A DNA stretch of 64,000 bases from Beijerinckiaceae bacterium (GTDB lineage Bacteria; Pseudomonadota; Alphaproteobacteria; Rhizobiales; Beijerinckiaceae), in the NCBI GenBank assembly GCA_004564215.1, contig CP024846.1:1922001-1986000 (forward strand), given 5' to 3'. Both the position numbers and the translations under genes were made by a program. The notes beneath the pieces were generated by a model. It was not told the DNA's origin, did no database searches, and saw nothing but the letters and a program-made list of their open reading frames with translations. This document shows positions 53,726 to 63,883 of the stretch, one piece after another. How positions within the stretch are numbered: the stretch's first letter is position 1; each line of letters starts with the position of its first letter.

Positions 53726-54094
53726 TTGGCACGTATTGCTGGCGTTAATATCCCGACGAACAAGCGCGTGGTGATTGCGCTTCAATATATTCACGGCATT
53801 GGTTCGACGAAGGCTCAGGAAATTTGCGAGAAAGTGAATATTCCCGCCGAGCGGCGTGTCGCCCAATTGACAGATGCGGAAGTCCTGCAAATTCGCGAGA
53901 CGATCGACCGCGATTATATGGTCGAGGGCGATCTTCGCCGCGAAGTCGCGATCCACATCAAACGCCTGATGGACCTTGGCTGTTACCGCGGCCTCCGGCA
54001 TCGGCGCCAACTGCCGGTTCGCGGCCAGCGCACCCATACCAATGCGCGCACGCGCAAAGGCAAGGCCAAGCCCATCGCCGGCAAGAAGAAGTAA
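53726..54094 (+). CDS. rpsM: 30S ribosomal protein S13
   Basis: A 122-residue protein: [25 protein letters not shown] at the start, [21 protein letters not shown] at the end. It bridges the subunits and contacts tRNA. It starts with TTG at 53726; GGAG lies nine bases before. First gene here of the alpha operon; secY and adk, its usual upstream neighbours, are not in front of it. The TTG start may keep synthesis low. Confidence 0.95.
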   Translation: MARIAGVNIPTNKRVVIALQYIHGIGSTKAQEICEKVNIPAERRVAQLTDAEVLQIRETIDRDYMVEGDLRREVAIHIKRLMDLGCYRGLRHRRQLPVRGQRTHTNARTRKGKAKPIAGKKK

Positions 54095-54200
54095 TTCCAA
54101 ATTCATTGGCTGAAGCTGTTCGCCGCCAAGCGAGCGTAGCCAAACATCGACGATCATCCCGAGCACCTGGCATCACGGGCGCGCTTGAAGGAATTGTATA

Positions 54201-54590
54201 ATGGCAAAAGAGGCTACCCGCGTTCGCCGCCGCGAGCGCAAAAATATCGCGTCCGGCGTCGCCCACGTCAATTCTACCTTTAATAATACGATGGTGACCA
54301 TCACCGACGCGCAAGGCAACACGATCTCCTGGTCTTCGGCGGGAACAATGGGCTTCAAGGGCTCGCGTAAATCGACGCCTTATGCGGCACAAATGGCGGC
54401 CGAAGATTGTGCCCGGAAGGCGGCCGAACATGGCATGCGCACCCTCGAGGTCGAGGTTTCGGGGCCGGGTTCCGGACGGGAATCGGCATTGCGTGCGCTG
54501 CAAGCCGCGGGCTTCACGGTGACTTCGATCCGCGACGTCACGCCTATTCCGCACAATGGCTGCCGGCCCCGCAAGCGGCGGCGCGTCTAA
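54201..54590 (+). CDS. rpsK: 30S ribosomal protein S11
   Basis: A 129-residue protein with [18 protein letters not shown] and [18 protein letters not shown] and the basic C-terminus [11 protein letters not shown], all standard for S11 of the platform. It follows rpsM after 106 bases and precedes rpoA in the same direction. Confidence 0.96.
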   Translation: MAKEATRVRRRERKNIASGVAHVNSTFNNTMVTITDAQGNTISWSSAGTMGFKGSRKSTPYAAQMAAEDCARKAAEHGMRTLEVEVSGPGSGRESALRALQAAGFTVTSIRDVTPIPHNGCRPRKRRRV

Positions 54591-54704
54591 GTTCTACGAT
54601 CCGCGAACGGAAGCCTTTGGGGTTCCGCAAAGCGCTAGATATTTTCGGCCCCAAGGGCCGGTGGGCGCCTTTTGCGCCTTTAGCATCGAAAGAAAGGTCC
54701 GGTC

Positions 54705-55721
54705 GTGATTCAGAAGAATTGGCAGGAGCTTATCAAGCCAAGCAAGCTCGAAGTCGTATCGGGCGATGATCCAAAGCGCATGGCGACGATCGTTGCGGAG
54801 CCGCTCGAGCGCGGCTTTGGCCTCACTTTGGGCAATTCCTTGCGTCGTATTCTCTTGTCGTCGCTGCAAGGCGCGGCGATCACTTCGGTGCAAATCGACG
54901 GCGTCCTGCATGAATTCTCGTCGATCCCCGGCGTGCGTGAGGACGTGACCGACATCGTTCTCAACATCAAGGACATCGCGCTGCGGATGCCGGGCGACGG
55001 ACCCAAGCGCATGGTCTTGAAGAAGCAAGGTCCCGGCAAGGTCACTGCCTCTGATATCGGCACCACCGGCGATATTTCAATTTTGAACCCCGATCTGGTG
55101 ATTTGCACCCTCGACGAAGGGGCGGAAATCCGCATGGAGTTCACGGTCAACACAGGCAAAGGCTACGTCGCCGCGGATCGCAACAGGGCGGAAGACGCGC
55201 CGATTGGTCTGATCCCGATCGACAGTCTCTACTCGCCGGTCAAAAAGGTGAGCTACCGCATCGAGAATACGCGCGAAGGCCAAATTCTCGATTACGACAA
55301 GCTAACCATGCAGGTCGAGACCAATGGCTCGCTGTCTCCCGAAGATGCGATCGCCTTCTCGGCGCGCATCTTACAGGATCAACTGAATGTCTTCGTGAAT
55401 TTCGAGGAGCCGCACCGCGTCGAGGCAACGCCTTCGATCCCCGAACTCGCGTTCAATCCCGCGTTGCTCAAGAAGGTCGACGAACTCGAACTGTCGGTTC
55501 GCTCGGCGAATTGCCTGAAGAACGACAATATCGTCTACATCGGAGACCTGATCCAAAAGAGCGAAGCGGAAATGCTCCGCACGCCGAACTTTGGGCGTAA
55601 ATCGCTCAACGAGATCAAGGAAGTGCTGGCGCAAATGGGCCTCCACCTCGGCATGGAAGTCAGCGGTTGGCCGCCGGATAATATCGACGAACTCGCCAAG
55701 CGGTTCGAGGAACATTATTGA
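54705..55721 (+). CDS. rpoA: DNA-directed RNA polymerase subunit alpha
   Basis: A 338-residue subunit. N-terminal domain [23 protein letters not shown] dimerises and assembles beta and beta'. The C-terminal domain (from about 250) has [20 protein letters not shown] and [23 protein letters not shown], which binds UP elements and activators. Start GTG at 54705 with GAAAGG about eight bases upstream. Third gene of the alpha operon. Confidence 0.97.
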   Translation: MIQKNWQELIKPSKLEVVSGDDPKRMATIVAEPLERGFGLTLGNSLRRILLSSLQGAAITSVQIDGVLHEFSSIPGVREDVTDIVLNIKDIALRMPGDGPKRMVLKKQGPGKVTASDIGTTGDISILNPDLVICTLDEGAEIRMEFTVNTGKGYVAADRNRAEDAPIGLIPIDSLYSPVKKVSYRIENTREGQILDYDKLTMQVETNGSLSPEDAIAFSARILQDQLNVFVNFEEPHRVEATPSIPELAFNPALLKKVDELELSVRSANCLKNDNIVYIGDLIQKSEAEMLRTPNFGRKSLNEIKEVLAQMGLHLGMEVSGWPPDNIDELAKRFEEHY

Positions 55722-55807
55722 TCTGATAATCCCTCCCTTCCTTACATAAAGGAAGGATTGGAACCGGCCGTACCTTGGCACGGCGGCCGCAAACAACGGA
55801 GAACGCC

Positions 55808-56227
55808 ATGTATCACGGACACGCCAAGCGCCGCTTCGGCCGCACCCACGAACATCGCAAAGCGATGTTCGCCAATATGTGCCAAGCTTTGATCAAGCAT
55901 GAACAGATCGTCACCACGCTTCCCAAGGCAAAGGACTTGCGGCCGATTGTCGAAAAGCTGGTCACTCTTGGCAAGCGCGGCGATCTGCATGCACGCCGAC
56001 AGGCCATTGCGCAAATCAAGGATCCTGTGCTGGCCGGCAAGCTTTTCTCGGTTCTGGGCCCACGCTACAAGGACCGGCACGGCGGCTACACGCGGGTCTT
56101 GAAGGCGGGGTTCCGCTATGGCGATAACGCGGCCATGGCTGTGATCGAATTCGTCGACCGGGATGTCGACGCGAAGGGGCAGGATTCCGGTCCCGTCCAG
56201 GTTCGCGAGGAAGAGACCACGGAATAA
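55808..56227 (+). CDS. rplQ: 50S ribosomal protein L17
   Basis: A 139-residue protein starting [21 protein letters not shown], followed by [27 protein letters not shown], as in L17. ATG 55808 has GGAG seven bases upstream; longer frames are rejected. The last third ([22 protein letters not shown]) is an acidic extension. Last gene of the operon; an inverted repeat follows. Confidence 0.96.
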   Translation: MYHGHAKRRFGRTHEHRKAMFANMCQALIKHEQIVTTLPKAKDLRPIVEKLVTLGKRGDLHARRQAIAQIKDPVLAGKLFSVLGPRYKDRHGGYTRVLKAGFRYGDNAAMAVIEFVDRDVDAKGQDSGPVQVREEETTE

Positions 56228-56250
56228 TCCCGCGCTGCGGCGCGACCGCA

Positions 56251-56277
56251 GCTCGCCGGGGCCAATGCCGGGCGAGC
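56251..56277 (+). terminator. Inverted repeat after rplQ, weak terminator candidate
   Basis: GCTCGCC and GGCGAGC form a GC-rich stem 24 bases after the rplQ stop. A C10 tract (56282-56291) and no T-run follow, so termination would need Rho. The remaining gap to 56593 holds no gene. Confidence 0.35.
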
Positions 56278-56593
56278 TTCGCCCCCCCCCCGCACAAGAT
56301 AGCTCGCGCGATGCGCTGTCGCGCTTCCCTGGCCGGCGCGGTTGAATGCCGAGCTTACCTTGATGCCGGGGCGAGATGTCCGCCCCTCGGCATCCCAAAG
56401 GGTGGGGAACCAGCTCTAAAATCTCGGGCAAGCCTCTTGCCCTTGCCGCCTGATCCGATACCTTTAGGCCGCTCGTCTCAAGGGGCGGTGTTTTGCCCTC
56501 AAGCGCTCCGCTCCCCGCGCAATTATCGATTCAACGAAACCTTTTTAACGTAGCCGTCAAACCCCTGTCGCCCAAGCCGGTTGAAGCGGTGTT

Positions 56594-58030
56594 ATGAGAA
56601 AATCCATGGAATCGAAACTTGTTTTAATTCGCGCGGCGAAAATGGCGTCGATTCTGTCGGTTCTGTTCCTCGCCGGACCCTCGCGAGCCGAACCGGTGCG
56701 GCAGGTCCCGCAGACTCAAGGCGACGTTCTGTTGTCCTTCGCCCCGGTTCTCAAGAAAGCGCAACCCGCGGTCGTCAATGTCTATGCCTCGCGCACGGAG
56801 AAGCGGCCGCGCAGTCCGCTTTTCGACGATCCGGTTTTTCGCCGTTTCTTCGGCGAGGGCGGAAATGGCAGGCCAGGCGGCCCGACGGCTCGCTCGCTCG
56901 GCTCTGGCGTCCTCGTCGATCCGAGCGGGCTCGTGGTCACCAATTATCACGTCATCGAAGGCATGACCGACGTCAAGGTGGCGCTCGCCGACAAGCGTGA
57001 GTTCGATGCCGAGATCATCTTGCGGGATCAGCGGACCGATCTCGTGGTTCTGCGGTTGAAGGGAGGCGGAAGCTTCCCGGTGATGGAACTCGGCGACTCC
57101 GACGCGCTGGAAGTGGGCGACATCGTCCTTGCCATCGGCGATCCGTTTGGAGTCGGGCAAACGGTCACGCAGGGTATCGTTTCGGCGCTGGCCCGCACGC
57201 AGGTCGGCATTTCCGATTATGGGTTTTTCATTCAGACCGATGCCGCGATCAATCCCGGCAATTCGGGCGGCGCTCTGGTCGATATGCGGTCCCGGCTGGC
57301 TGGGATCAATTCGGCGATCTTTTCTCAAACCGGAAGCTCGATCGGAATCGGCTTCGCGATCCCGGTCAATATGGTGAAAATCGTGATCACCGCCGCCAAG
57401 GGCGGAGGAAACCGAGTCCATCGTCCCTGGCTTGGCGCCAGCCTCCAGGTCGTGTCGCGGGAAATCGCCGATTCGCTTGGCCTTGACCGGCCATCGGGAG
57501 CTCTTGTCACCGATCTGTCTGCCGGCGGCCCCGCCGTTGAAGCAGGCCTGCGGCGCGGCGATCTCATCGTCGCCATCGACGGGCAGAACATCGACGATCC
57601 CGAGAGTCTCGGCTATCGGATGGCGACAAAGTCGCTTGGGGGCGTTGCCTCCCTCAGCTATCTGCGCAACGGAAAACCCGGGGCAGCGTCGGTCAAGTTG
57701 ACGCCCGCCCCGGAGGTTCCCGCGCGCGATCCGGTCAAGCTCAAGGGCCCATCGCCTTTTTCGGGTGCAACGGTGGTCAATCTCTCGCCCGCAGTCTTGG
57801 AGGAAATGTCCATCCGCGGCGTGAGCGACGGCGTCGTGATCGTCGAGGTGGAAGACGGCTCGTCGGCCGCCGCCGTCAATTTCCAAAAGGGCGACGTGAT
57901 CTTGTCGGTCAACGATGGCACGATCGCGACGACGCGGGATCTCGAGACGGCGGTGCGCGCCAGTCACCGGGTTTGGAAATTGGCGATCGGGCGCGGCGGC
58001 GAGGTTATTACCACCATGATCGGCGGTTGA
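56594..58030 (+). CDS. HtrA/DegP-type periplasmic serine protease with two PDZ domains
   Basis: A 478-residue exported protease-chaperone. Signal peptide about residues 1-35; trypsin-like domain with His119 (NYHVIEG), Asp149 (RTDLVVL) and Ser224 (NPGNSGGAL); two PDZ domains (about 275-365 and 385-475). It degrades misfolded envelope proteins. The C-terminal PDZ2 opens SGATVVNLSPAVLEEM as in DegP/MucD-like family members. ATG 56594 with no strong ribosome site. It heads a run of + strand genes, with rarA 42 bases on. Confidence 0.92.
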   Translation: MRKSMESKLVLIRAAKMASILSVLFLAGPSRAEPVRQVPQTQGDVLLSFAPVLKKAQPAVVNVYASRTEKRPRSPLFDDPVFRRFFGEGGNGRPGGPTARSLGSGVLVDPSGLVVTNYHVIEGMTDVKVALADKREFDAEIILRDQRTDLVVLRLKGGGSFPVMELGDSDALEVGDIVLAIGDPFGVGQTVTQGIVSALARTQVGISDYGFFIQTDAAINPGNSGGALVDMRSRLAGINSAIFSQTGSSIGIGFAIPVNMVKIVITAAKGGGNRVHRPWLGASLQVVSREIADSLGLDRPSGALVTDLSAGGPAVEAGLRRGDLIVAIDGQNIDDPESLGYRMATKSLGGVASLSYLRNGKPGAASVKLTPAPEVPARDPVKLKGPSPFSGATVVNLSPAVLEEMSIRGVSDGVVIVEVEDGSSAAAVNFQKGDVILSVNDGTIATTRDLETAVRASHRVWKLAIGRGGEVITTMIGG

Positions 58031-58072
58031 TGCCCGAAGGCGGCCCGCCTTTGCAAAGATGAGCTAGGCGAC

Positions 58073-59386
58073 ATGACCGATCTTTTTGCCGCCGCCAATC
58101 TTGAAAAGGACGCGCCGCATCCGCTGGCCGACCGGCTGCGTCCGCAAAGCCTCGCCGATGTGGCCGGCCAGGATCATCTTTTGGGGCCCGAAGGCGCCCT
58201 CAGCCGGCTCATTGCGTCCGGCAGTTTAGGCAGCCTTATTTTCTGGGGGCCTCCGGGAACCGGCAAAACGACCGTCGCGCGCCTGCTCGCGCGAGAAACC
58301 AAGCTCGCTTTCGTGCAGATCTCGGCTATTTTTTCGGGCGTCGCCGAACTTAAAAAGGTGTTCGAAGAGGCGCGCGGCCGTCGAAAAACCGGTCAAGGAA
58401 CCTTGCTTTTCGTCGACGAAGTGCATCGTTTCAATCGGGCGCAACAGGATAGTTTCCTGCCGGTGATGGAAGATGGCACCATCACCCTCGTCGGCGCCAC
58501 AACCGAAAATCCGAGCTTCGAACTGAATGCTTCGTTGCTGTCTCGCGCCCGCGTCATGATTTTTCATGCGCTCGACGAGGCGGCGATCGAGAAGCTGCTC
58601 GGTCGCGCTGAAACGTCGGAAGGCAGAGTATTGCCGCTCGATTCCGCCGCCCGCACCGCGCTGATCCGGATGGCGGACGGTGATGGTCGGGCCGCCTTGA
58701 GCCTTGCGGAGGAAGTTTGGCGCGCCGCCAAGCCGGACGAGATTTTTGATGCGTCCACGCTGGCGGCGATCGTGCAGCGGCGCGCTCCGATCTACGACAA
58801 GTCGCAGGAAGGTCACTACAATCTCATCAGCGCGCTGCATAAATCCGTGCGGGGTTCCGACCCCGATGCGTCCCTCTATTATCTGGCGCGGATGCTGGAT
58901 GGCGGTGAAGATCCGCTGTTCATCGCAAGGAGGGTGGTGCGGATGGCGGTTGAGGATATTGGCCTTGCCGATCCGCAGGCGCTCGTCATCGCTAACGCGG
59001 CCAAGGATGCCTATGATTTCCTGGGTTCCCCGGAAGGCGAGCTTGCGATCGCCACCGCGGTGATCTATGTCGCGACCGCGCCGAAATCGAACGCCGCCTA
59101 TGTTGCCTTCAAGGCTGCCACACGGCTGGCCAAGGAGCATGGCTCGTTGATGCCGCCCAAAACGATTCTCAACGCACCGACCAAACTCATGAAAAATGAA
59201 GGCTATGGCGCCGACTATGCCTATGATCATGATGAGCCCGAGGGTTTTTCGGGTCAGAATTATTGGCCCGAAGCGCTCGGGCGGCAAAAGCTCTATCGTC
59301 CGGTGGGCCAGGGCTTCGAGCAAGAGCTGCGGGCGCGGCTTGACCATTGGGCCAAGCTCCGGAAAGTGCGAAACGATCCAAATTGA
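58073..59386 (+). CDS. rarA: Replication-associated recombination protein RarA (MgsA)
   Basis: A 437-residue AAA+ ATPase that acts at stalled replication forks. Walker A GPPGTGKTT (about residue 60), Walker B LLFVDEVHRFNRAQQD, sensor 1 VGATTENPSFELN, and the C-terminal tetramerisation region (HYNLISALHKSVRGSDPDA, then VRMAVEDIGLADPQAL) identify it. ATG 58073, 42 bases after the protease stop, suggesting cotranscription. RarA beside HtrA is usual in Rhizobiales. Confidence 0.93.
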   Translation: MTDLFAAANLEKDAPHPLADRLRPQSLADVAGQDHLLGPEGALSRLIASGSLGSLIFWGPPGTGKTTVARLLARETKLAFVQISAIFSGVAELKKVFEEARGRRKTGQGTLLFVDEVHRFNRAQQDSFLPVMEDGTITLVGATTENPSFELNASLLSRARVMIFHALDEAAIEKLLGRAETSEGRVLPLDSAARTALIRMADGDGRAALSLAEEVWRAAKPDEIFDASTLAAIVQRRAPIYDKSQEGHYNLISALHKSVRGSDPDASLYYLARMLDGGEDPLFIARRVVRMAVEDIGLADPQALVIANAAKDAYDFLGSPEGELAIATAVIYVATAPKSNAAYVAFKAATRLAKEHGSLMPPKTILNAPTKLMKNEGYGADYAYDHDEPEGFSGQNYWPEALGRQKLYRPVGQGFEQELRARLDHWAKLRKVRNDPN

Positions 59387-59540
59387 CAGTGCGGCCTGTG
59401 CTTCGCTCGCGCCGAGCGGTGGATGGCTGAACGCCGTCCTTGCTGTTCACCGGCAGTTCATGCGCAACAGGTTACGCGAATGGTCCACCCTCGTCCCTGT
59501 CGTCAAATCCGGCTGCCGCCGGTGACCGGAGTCCAGCGGC

Positions 59541-62500
59541 ATGATTGATCGCAATGACGTGCGGTGGTACCGGGACGCGATTATCTATCAGCTGCACGTC
59601 AAATCGTTCTTCGACGCCAACAATGACGGCATCGGCGATTTCGGCGGCCTGACCCAAAAGCTGGACTATATCAAGGAACTCGGGGTGACCGCGATTTGGG
59701 TCATGCCGTTCTATCCGTCGCCGCTGCGCGACGACGGATACGACATCTCCTATTATCGCGGGATCAATCCGGCTTATGGAAGCCAGCGGGATTTCAAGCT
59801 GTTCGTGCGCGCCGCGCATGAGCGGGGACTGCGAGTCATCACCGAACTCGTGATCAACCATACTTCCGATCAGCATCCTTGGTTCAAACGCGCGCGCGCC
59901 GCGAAGCCCGGTTCGGCGGCACGAAATTTCTATGTCTGGTCGAACACGGACGTGGAGTACAGGGACGCGCCGATCATTTTCCTGGACACGGAAAAATCGA
60001 ACTGGACCTGGGATGACCAAGCGCAGGCGTTTTATTGGCATCGCTTTTACGCGCATCAGCCGGACCTGAATTTTGACAATCCGCGGGTTATCGAGGCCGT
60101 GCTCGACGTGATGGCCTATTGGCTCGACATGGGCGTCGACGGTCTGCGGCTGGACGCCATCCCCTATCTGGTCGAACGCGAGGGCACGAGCTGCGAAAAT
60201 CTTCCCGAGACACATGGGGTCATCAAGAAAATCAGAGCGGCAGTCGATGCCCGTTATCCGGATCGTATGCTCCTCGCGGAGGCTAATCTCTGGCCGGAGG
60301 AGACGGCGCAATATTTCGGCGAGGGCGATGAATGCCACATGGCGTTCCACTTCCCGCTCATGCCGCGCATTTATATGGCGCTGGCGCAGGAAGACCGTCA
60401 TCCGATCACCGACATTATGCGGCAGACGCCAGAGATTCCCGAAAATGCCCAATGGGCGATCTTTCTGCGGAACCATGACGAGATGACGCTTGCCATGGTG
60501 ACCGACAAGGAACGCGATTATCTGTGGTCCTTTTATGCCGCCGATCCTCGGGCGAGAATCAATCTCGGCATCCGCCGGCGCCTGGCGCCCTTGCTCGAAA
60601 ACGATCGCCGCAAGATCGAATTGTTGAATTCGCTGCTGTTGTCCATGCCAGGCACGCCGGTCATCTATTATGGCGATGAAATCGGCATGGGCGACAATAT
60701 TTATCTCGGCGATCGCGATGGGGTGCGAACGCCGATGCAATGGTCGCTCGATCGCAATGGCGGGTTCAGTCGCGCGGACCCCGCCAAGCTGTTCCTGCCG
60801 GCAATTCAGGATCCCGTCTACGGTTTCGGCGCCGTCAACGTCGAGGCCCAGCTCGCGAGCCCCTCGAGCTTGCTCACTTGGATGCGGCGCATGATTGCCG
60901 TCCGGCGTTCGCATCTCTCGTTCGGGCGAGGCACCCTGCGGTTCCTTTATCCGGCCAACCGAAAAGTCTTGGCCTATCTGCGGGAGACCCCGAACGAACG
61001 GATCCTTTGTGTCGCCAATGTATCGCGAGCGCCGCAGGCCGTGGAACTCGATCTAGCCGAGTTCAAGGATGCGATTCCGATGGAGCTCACGGCCGGGAGC
61101 GTGTTTCCGGCGATCAATTCACGATCCTATCTTCTGACTTTGCCATCTTATGGATTCTTCTGGTTCAAGCTCGAATCCGCGGAGGCGAATAAAGAACTCG
61201 AAAATCAGCAACCGACACCGGGGCTTTTTACCCTGGTTGCGACCGGCAAGCTCGAAACCATTCTGTCGGGGCGGGAGCTTGTTGCGTTCGAAACCAATGT
61301 CGCGCCGCGGTTCCTGGCCTCGCGGCGCTGGTTCAGCGAGACCCCGATCAGCGGAGTTTCCGTCAAGGATTTCGCGGTGCTTCGGGACGGCGGACAGAGT
61401 CGTTTCGTTCTCCCGCTCCTGGACGTCAAATTGCCAAACGGCCGGGTCGAAAGTTATTTCGCACCGCTTGCCGCCGAGGCCGAAACGGAGCACGGACCGG
61501 CCGCGGCCTACGCCGCCGCGAGGCTACGCCGCGGTGCGATGACCGGCGTGCTCTACGAGGCCGACGCCTGCGAAGGTTTCGCCGCGAGCCTACTGGCGGC
61601 GTTGCGGCGCGACGAGAGGCTGCGCACGATTCACGGGCGGGAAATTATTTTCTCGCCGACGCCTCGCCTTGGCGATGAGCCCCTCATCGATGCCACGAAT
61701 GTCCAACGAATCGGGGCCGGAAAACGCAATTCCTCGCTCGTCATTGCCAGCCAGATGATGCTGAAAATTCATCACAGGCTGCACAGCGGTGGCGATCCGG
61801 AGGTTGAGGTTTTGCGCTTTCTGACCGATGTGGCGCAGTTTGCCAATTCTCCTCCCGTTCTTGGGGTCATCGAATATGTCGACGACGCCGACAATCACAC
61901 GGTCCTGGCGATTCTCCAAACCTATATGCGCAACCAAGGCGATGCCTGGACCTGGACCCTCGAAGCGTTGAAGCGCATTTTGGAAGATGCCGCACTGACG
62001 CCCGGACAGGACGAGCACGCGACTCATGAAGGATTTGGAACTTATGTGCCGCACATGCAGCGGCTCGGCATGCGCACCGCCGAAATGCATAAGGCGCTGG
62101 CAACGCCCACCGCCGATCCGGGATTCAAAGCCGAGCCGCTGACCCTCGACGATGTGCGTCAGAGCGCGGACGAGGCGAGGGCCCTCGCCAAGCGCGCTTT
62201 TGCGCGGTTGCGAAAGATCGGCCCGGAGACCAGCAAGCAAACGCGCGCGACCGCCGAACGCCTCTTGGCCAGACGCCAGGAATGTTTCGGCCTGATCGAC
62301 GAGCTCGCGCAAGAGCCGCAAGGCGCGATCAAGATCCGCATTCACGGCGATTATCGGCTCGATCGGCTCCTTGTCGTGAAGGATGATGTCATCATGGTCG
62401 ATTTTGCGGATTCGCCTTCGGCCAGCCTCTACCAGAGACGCGCCAAGGCCTCGCCCTTGCGGGATGTCGCGGTCATGCTGCGTTCCTTTGCGCAAGCGGT

Positions 62501-62813
62501 CGCCGCCGCTAAACGTGATCTCGCGGGGCGCGTGCCGGATTCGACGCTGGCGGCGGCGGGGCTGCGCGAGGAACTGGTCGAATTCTCGCAAATTTTCATC
62601 CGGTCTTATATGGATGCTGCCCGCGACAGTCCGATTTGGATCGAGGATAAGGAAACCCGGGTTCGCCTCCTTGTCCTCTATCTGCTTGCCGAAGCCCTTG
62701 AGGAAATTGATCACCAGGGGCAATTCCGCCCGGAGTGGCTGGACACGCCGATCGAAGGGGTCATTGCGATACTGGACCGCATGGCAAGGTTCCCTGAGCG
62801 AGGTTCAGATTGA
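59541..62813 (+). CDS. treS: Trehalose synthase-maltokinase fusion (TreS-Mak)
   Basis: A 1090-residue fusion. Residues 1-550 are a GH13 TreS domain that interconverts maltose and trehalose: Asp205 ([10 protein letters not shown]), Glu247 (AEANLWPEE), Asp313 (NHDEM) are the catalytic set. Residues about 570-1090 resemble maltokinase (Pep2), with the kinase-like [18 protein letters not shown] and VDFADSPS loops. The fusion makes maltose-1-phosphate from trehalose, the substrate of GlgE for alpha-glucan synthesis. glgE and glgB are not in this window. ATG 59541. Confidence 0.92.
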   Translation: MIDRNDVRWYRDAIIYQLHVKSFFDANNDGIGDFGGLTQKLDYIKELGVTAIWVMPFYPSPLRDDGYDISYYRGINPAYGSQRDFKLFVRAAHERGLRVITELVINHTSDQHPWFKRARAAKPGSAARNFYVWSNTDVEYRDAPIIFLDTEKSNWTWDDQAQAFYWHRFYAHQPDLNFDNPRVIEAVLDVMAYWLDMGVDGLRLDAIPYLVEREGTSCENLPETHGVIKKIRAAVDARYPDRMLLAEANLWPEETAQYFGEGDECHMAFHFPLMPRIYMALAQEDRHPITDIMRQTPEIPENAQWAIFLRNHDEMTLAMVTDKERDYLWSFYAADPRARINLGIRRRLAPLLENDRRKIELLNSLLLSMPGTPVIYYGDEIGMGDNIYLGDRDGVRTPMQWSLDRNGGFSRADPAKLFLPAIQDPVYGFGAVNVEAQLASPSSLLTWMRRMIAVRRSHLSFGRGTLRFLYPANRKVLAYLRETPNERILCVANVSRAPQAVELDLAEFKDAIPMELTAGSVFPAINSRSYLLTLPSYGFFWFKLESAEANKELENQQPTPGLFTLVATGKLETILSGRELVAFETNVAPRFLASRRWFSETPISGVSVKDFAVLRDGGQSRFVLPLLDVKLPNGRVESYFAPLAAEAETEHGPAAAYAAARLRRGAMTGVLYEADACEGFAASLLAALRRDERLRTIHGREIIFSPTPRLGDEPLIDATNVQRIGAGKRNSSLVIASQMMLKIHHRLHSGGDPEVEVLRFLTDVAQFANSPPVLGVIEYVDDADNHTVLAILQTYMRNQGDAWTWTLEALKRILEDAALTPGQDEHATHEGFGTYVPHMQRLGMRTAEMHKALATPTADPGFKAEPLTLDDVRQSADEARALAKRAFARLRKIGPETSKQTRATAERLLARRQECFGLIDELAQEPQGAIKIRIHGDYRLDRLLVVKDDVIMVDFADSPSASLYQRRAKASPLRDVAVMLRSFAQAVAAAKRDLAGRVPDSTLAAAGLREELVEFSQIFIRSYMDAARDSPIWIEDKETRVRLLVLYLLAEALEEIDHQGQFRPEWLDTPIEGVIAILDRMARFPERGSD

Positions 62814-62995
62814 ACCTCCAGTAGAGAGCACTCTATGCCTAAAATCCAATAACGCCGCACAAGCTCAGCGACGAGCGCGCGGGCGTTAGCTTTTCAACAC
62901 CAGTTCGTTTGGCAACGTTTTGATATCTATTTGTCGGCGGCCCGTTGTTGGCGATATTATACTTGACGTAGCACAAATCGCAAGGGGGTGCTAAG

Positions 62996-63883
62996 ATGAG
63001 CGCCGACGCCGAGGGATTCGCGCCCGGTAGGCTGTGGAGCCTATGGGATATAATGATTCATTTCGATGTTCGATTGCTTATCTTACGAATGCGCCACATT
63101 GAGGATTTCGAAGAATTACTCTCGACTGGAGCGCCAATCGGAGGTTCCCCACCGGTTGATGGCTCTGCGCTAACGATGCGGTTGACGCCTTCAAACTCCC
63201 CAAACGAGCGGCTTAGCGCGGACGGCCGAAAGTGGCTATGGGCGCACATAGGCCCGCTTCAAGTCGAGCTAAGTCCACTCGCTTTGACCGTGGCTCAGAC
63301 GGAAGTTCAGCACATATGGAACAATGCCCATATTTGGACAGCTAAAGAGATGGCCGGTCGGTTAAAAGAATTTCGACTGAAGTTAACGAATGAATTGAAT
63401 GATCGGTTTTTTGTCTACTTAACTCCAGAGGAGGCGCATTATTTTCGTGAAACGCAGCCGTTTGGTAAGGAAACAATCGGCGCATTCCATTCATCGGAAG
63501 TCGATATTGGCGAAGCGTCAAAGTGTTTCGCAATTGGGCGAAATACCGCATGCGTTTTTCATTGCATGAGGATTCTTGAAACTGGCCTTCGGGTTATGGC
63601 GGCTGATGTGGGTATAGCGTTTGACGTGCAAAACTGGCAAAATGTGATCGATCAAATTGAGTCAGAAGTGAAGAAGATTGGGAAAACACTTCCGTCCGGA
63701 GCTACTAAAAGTCAAAGATTGCAACAATTGTCTGAAGCCGCTGTGCAGTTCACTTATTTCAAAGATGCTTGGCGCAACCATGTCTCGCACAATCGATCTC
63801 GTTATGATGCTAATCAGGCGCTAAGCATATTTAATCATACCAAGGAATTTATGGGCGCTCTGGCCAAATGGCTCCAAGAGTAA
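62996..63883 (+). CDS. Hypothetical protein with HEPN-like C-terminal region
   Basis: A 295-residue protein. The C-terminal part has two long helices: FAIGRNTACVFHCMRILETG and, after a spacer, FKDAWRNHVSHNRSRYD. The RNHVSH is Rx4H, the ribonuclease motif of HEPN domains common in toxins and abortive-infection proteins. The N-terminal 150 residues are unrecognised. ATG 62996 has AGGGGG upstream. Codon usage and base composition (markedly lower GC than treS) and its place after the conserved gene suggest lateral gain. A partner gene is not visible. Confidence 0.55.
   Translation: MSADAEGFAPGRLWSLWDIMIHFDVRLLILRMRHIEDFEELLSTGAPIGGSPPVDGSALTMRLTPSNSPNERLSADGRKWLWAHIGPLQVELSPLALTVAQTEVQHIWNNAHIWTAKEMAGRLKEFRLKLTNELNDRFFVYLTPEEAHYFRETQPFGKETIGAFHSSEVDIGEASKCFAIGRNTACVFHCMRILETGLRVMAADVGIAFDVQNWQNVIDQIESEVKKIGKTLPSGATKSQRLQQLSEAAVQFTYFKDAWRNHVSHNRSRYDANQALSIFNHTKEFMGALAKWLQE

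Noticed and set aside
53471..54166. 231-codon minus-strand frame across the rpsM leader
   Set aside because: It reads through rpsM on the wrong strand and has no recognisable motifs.
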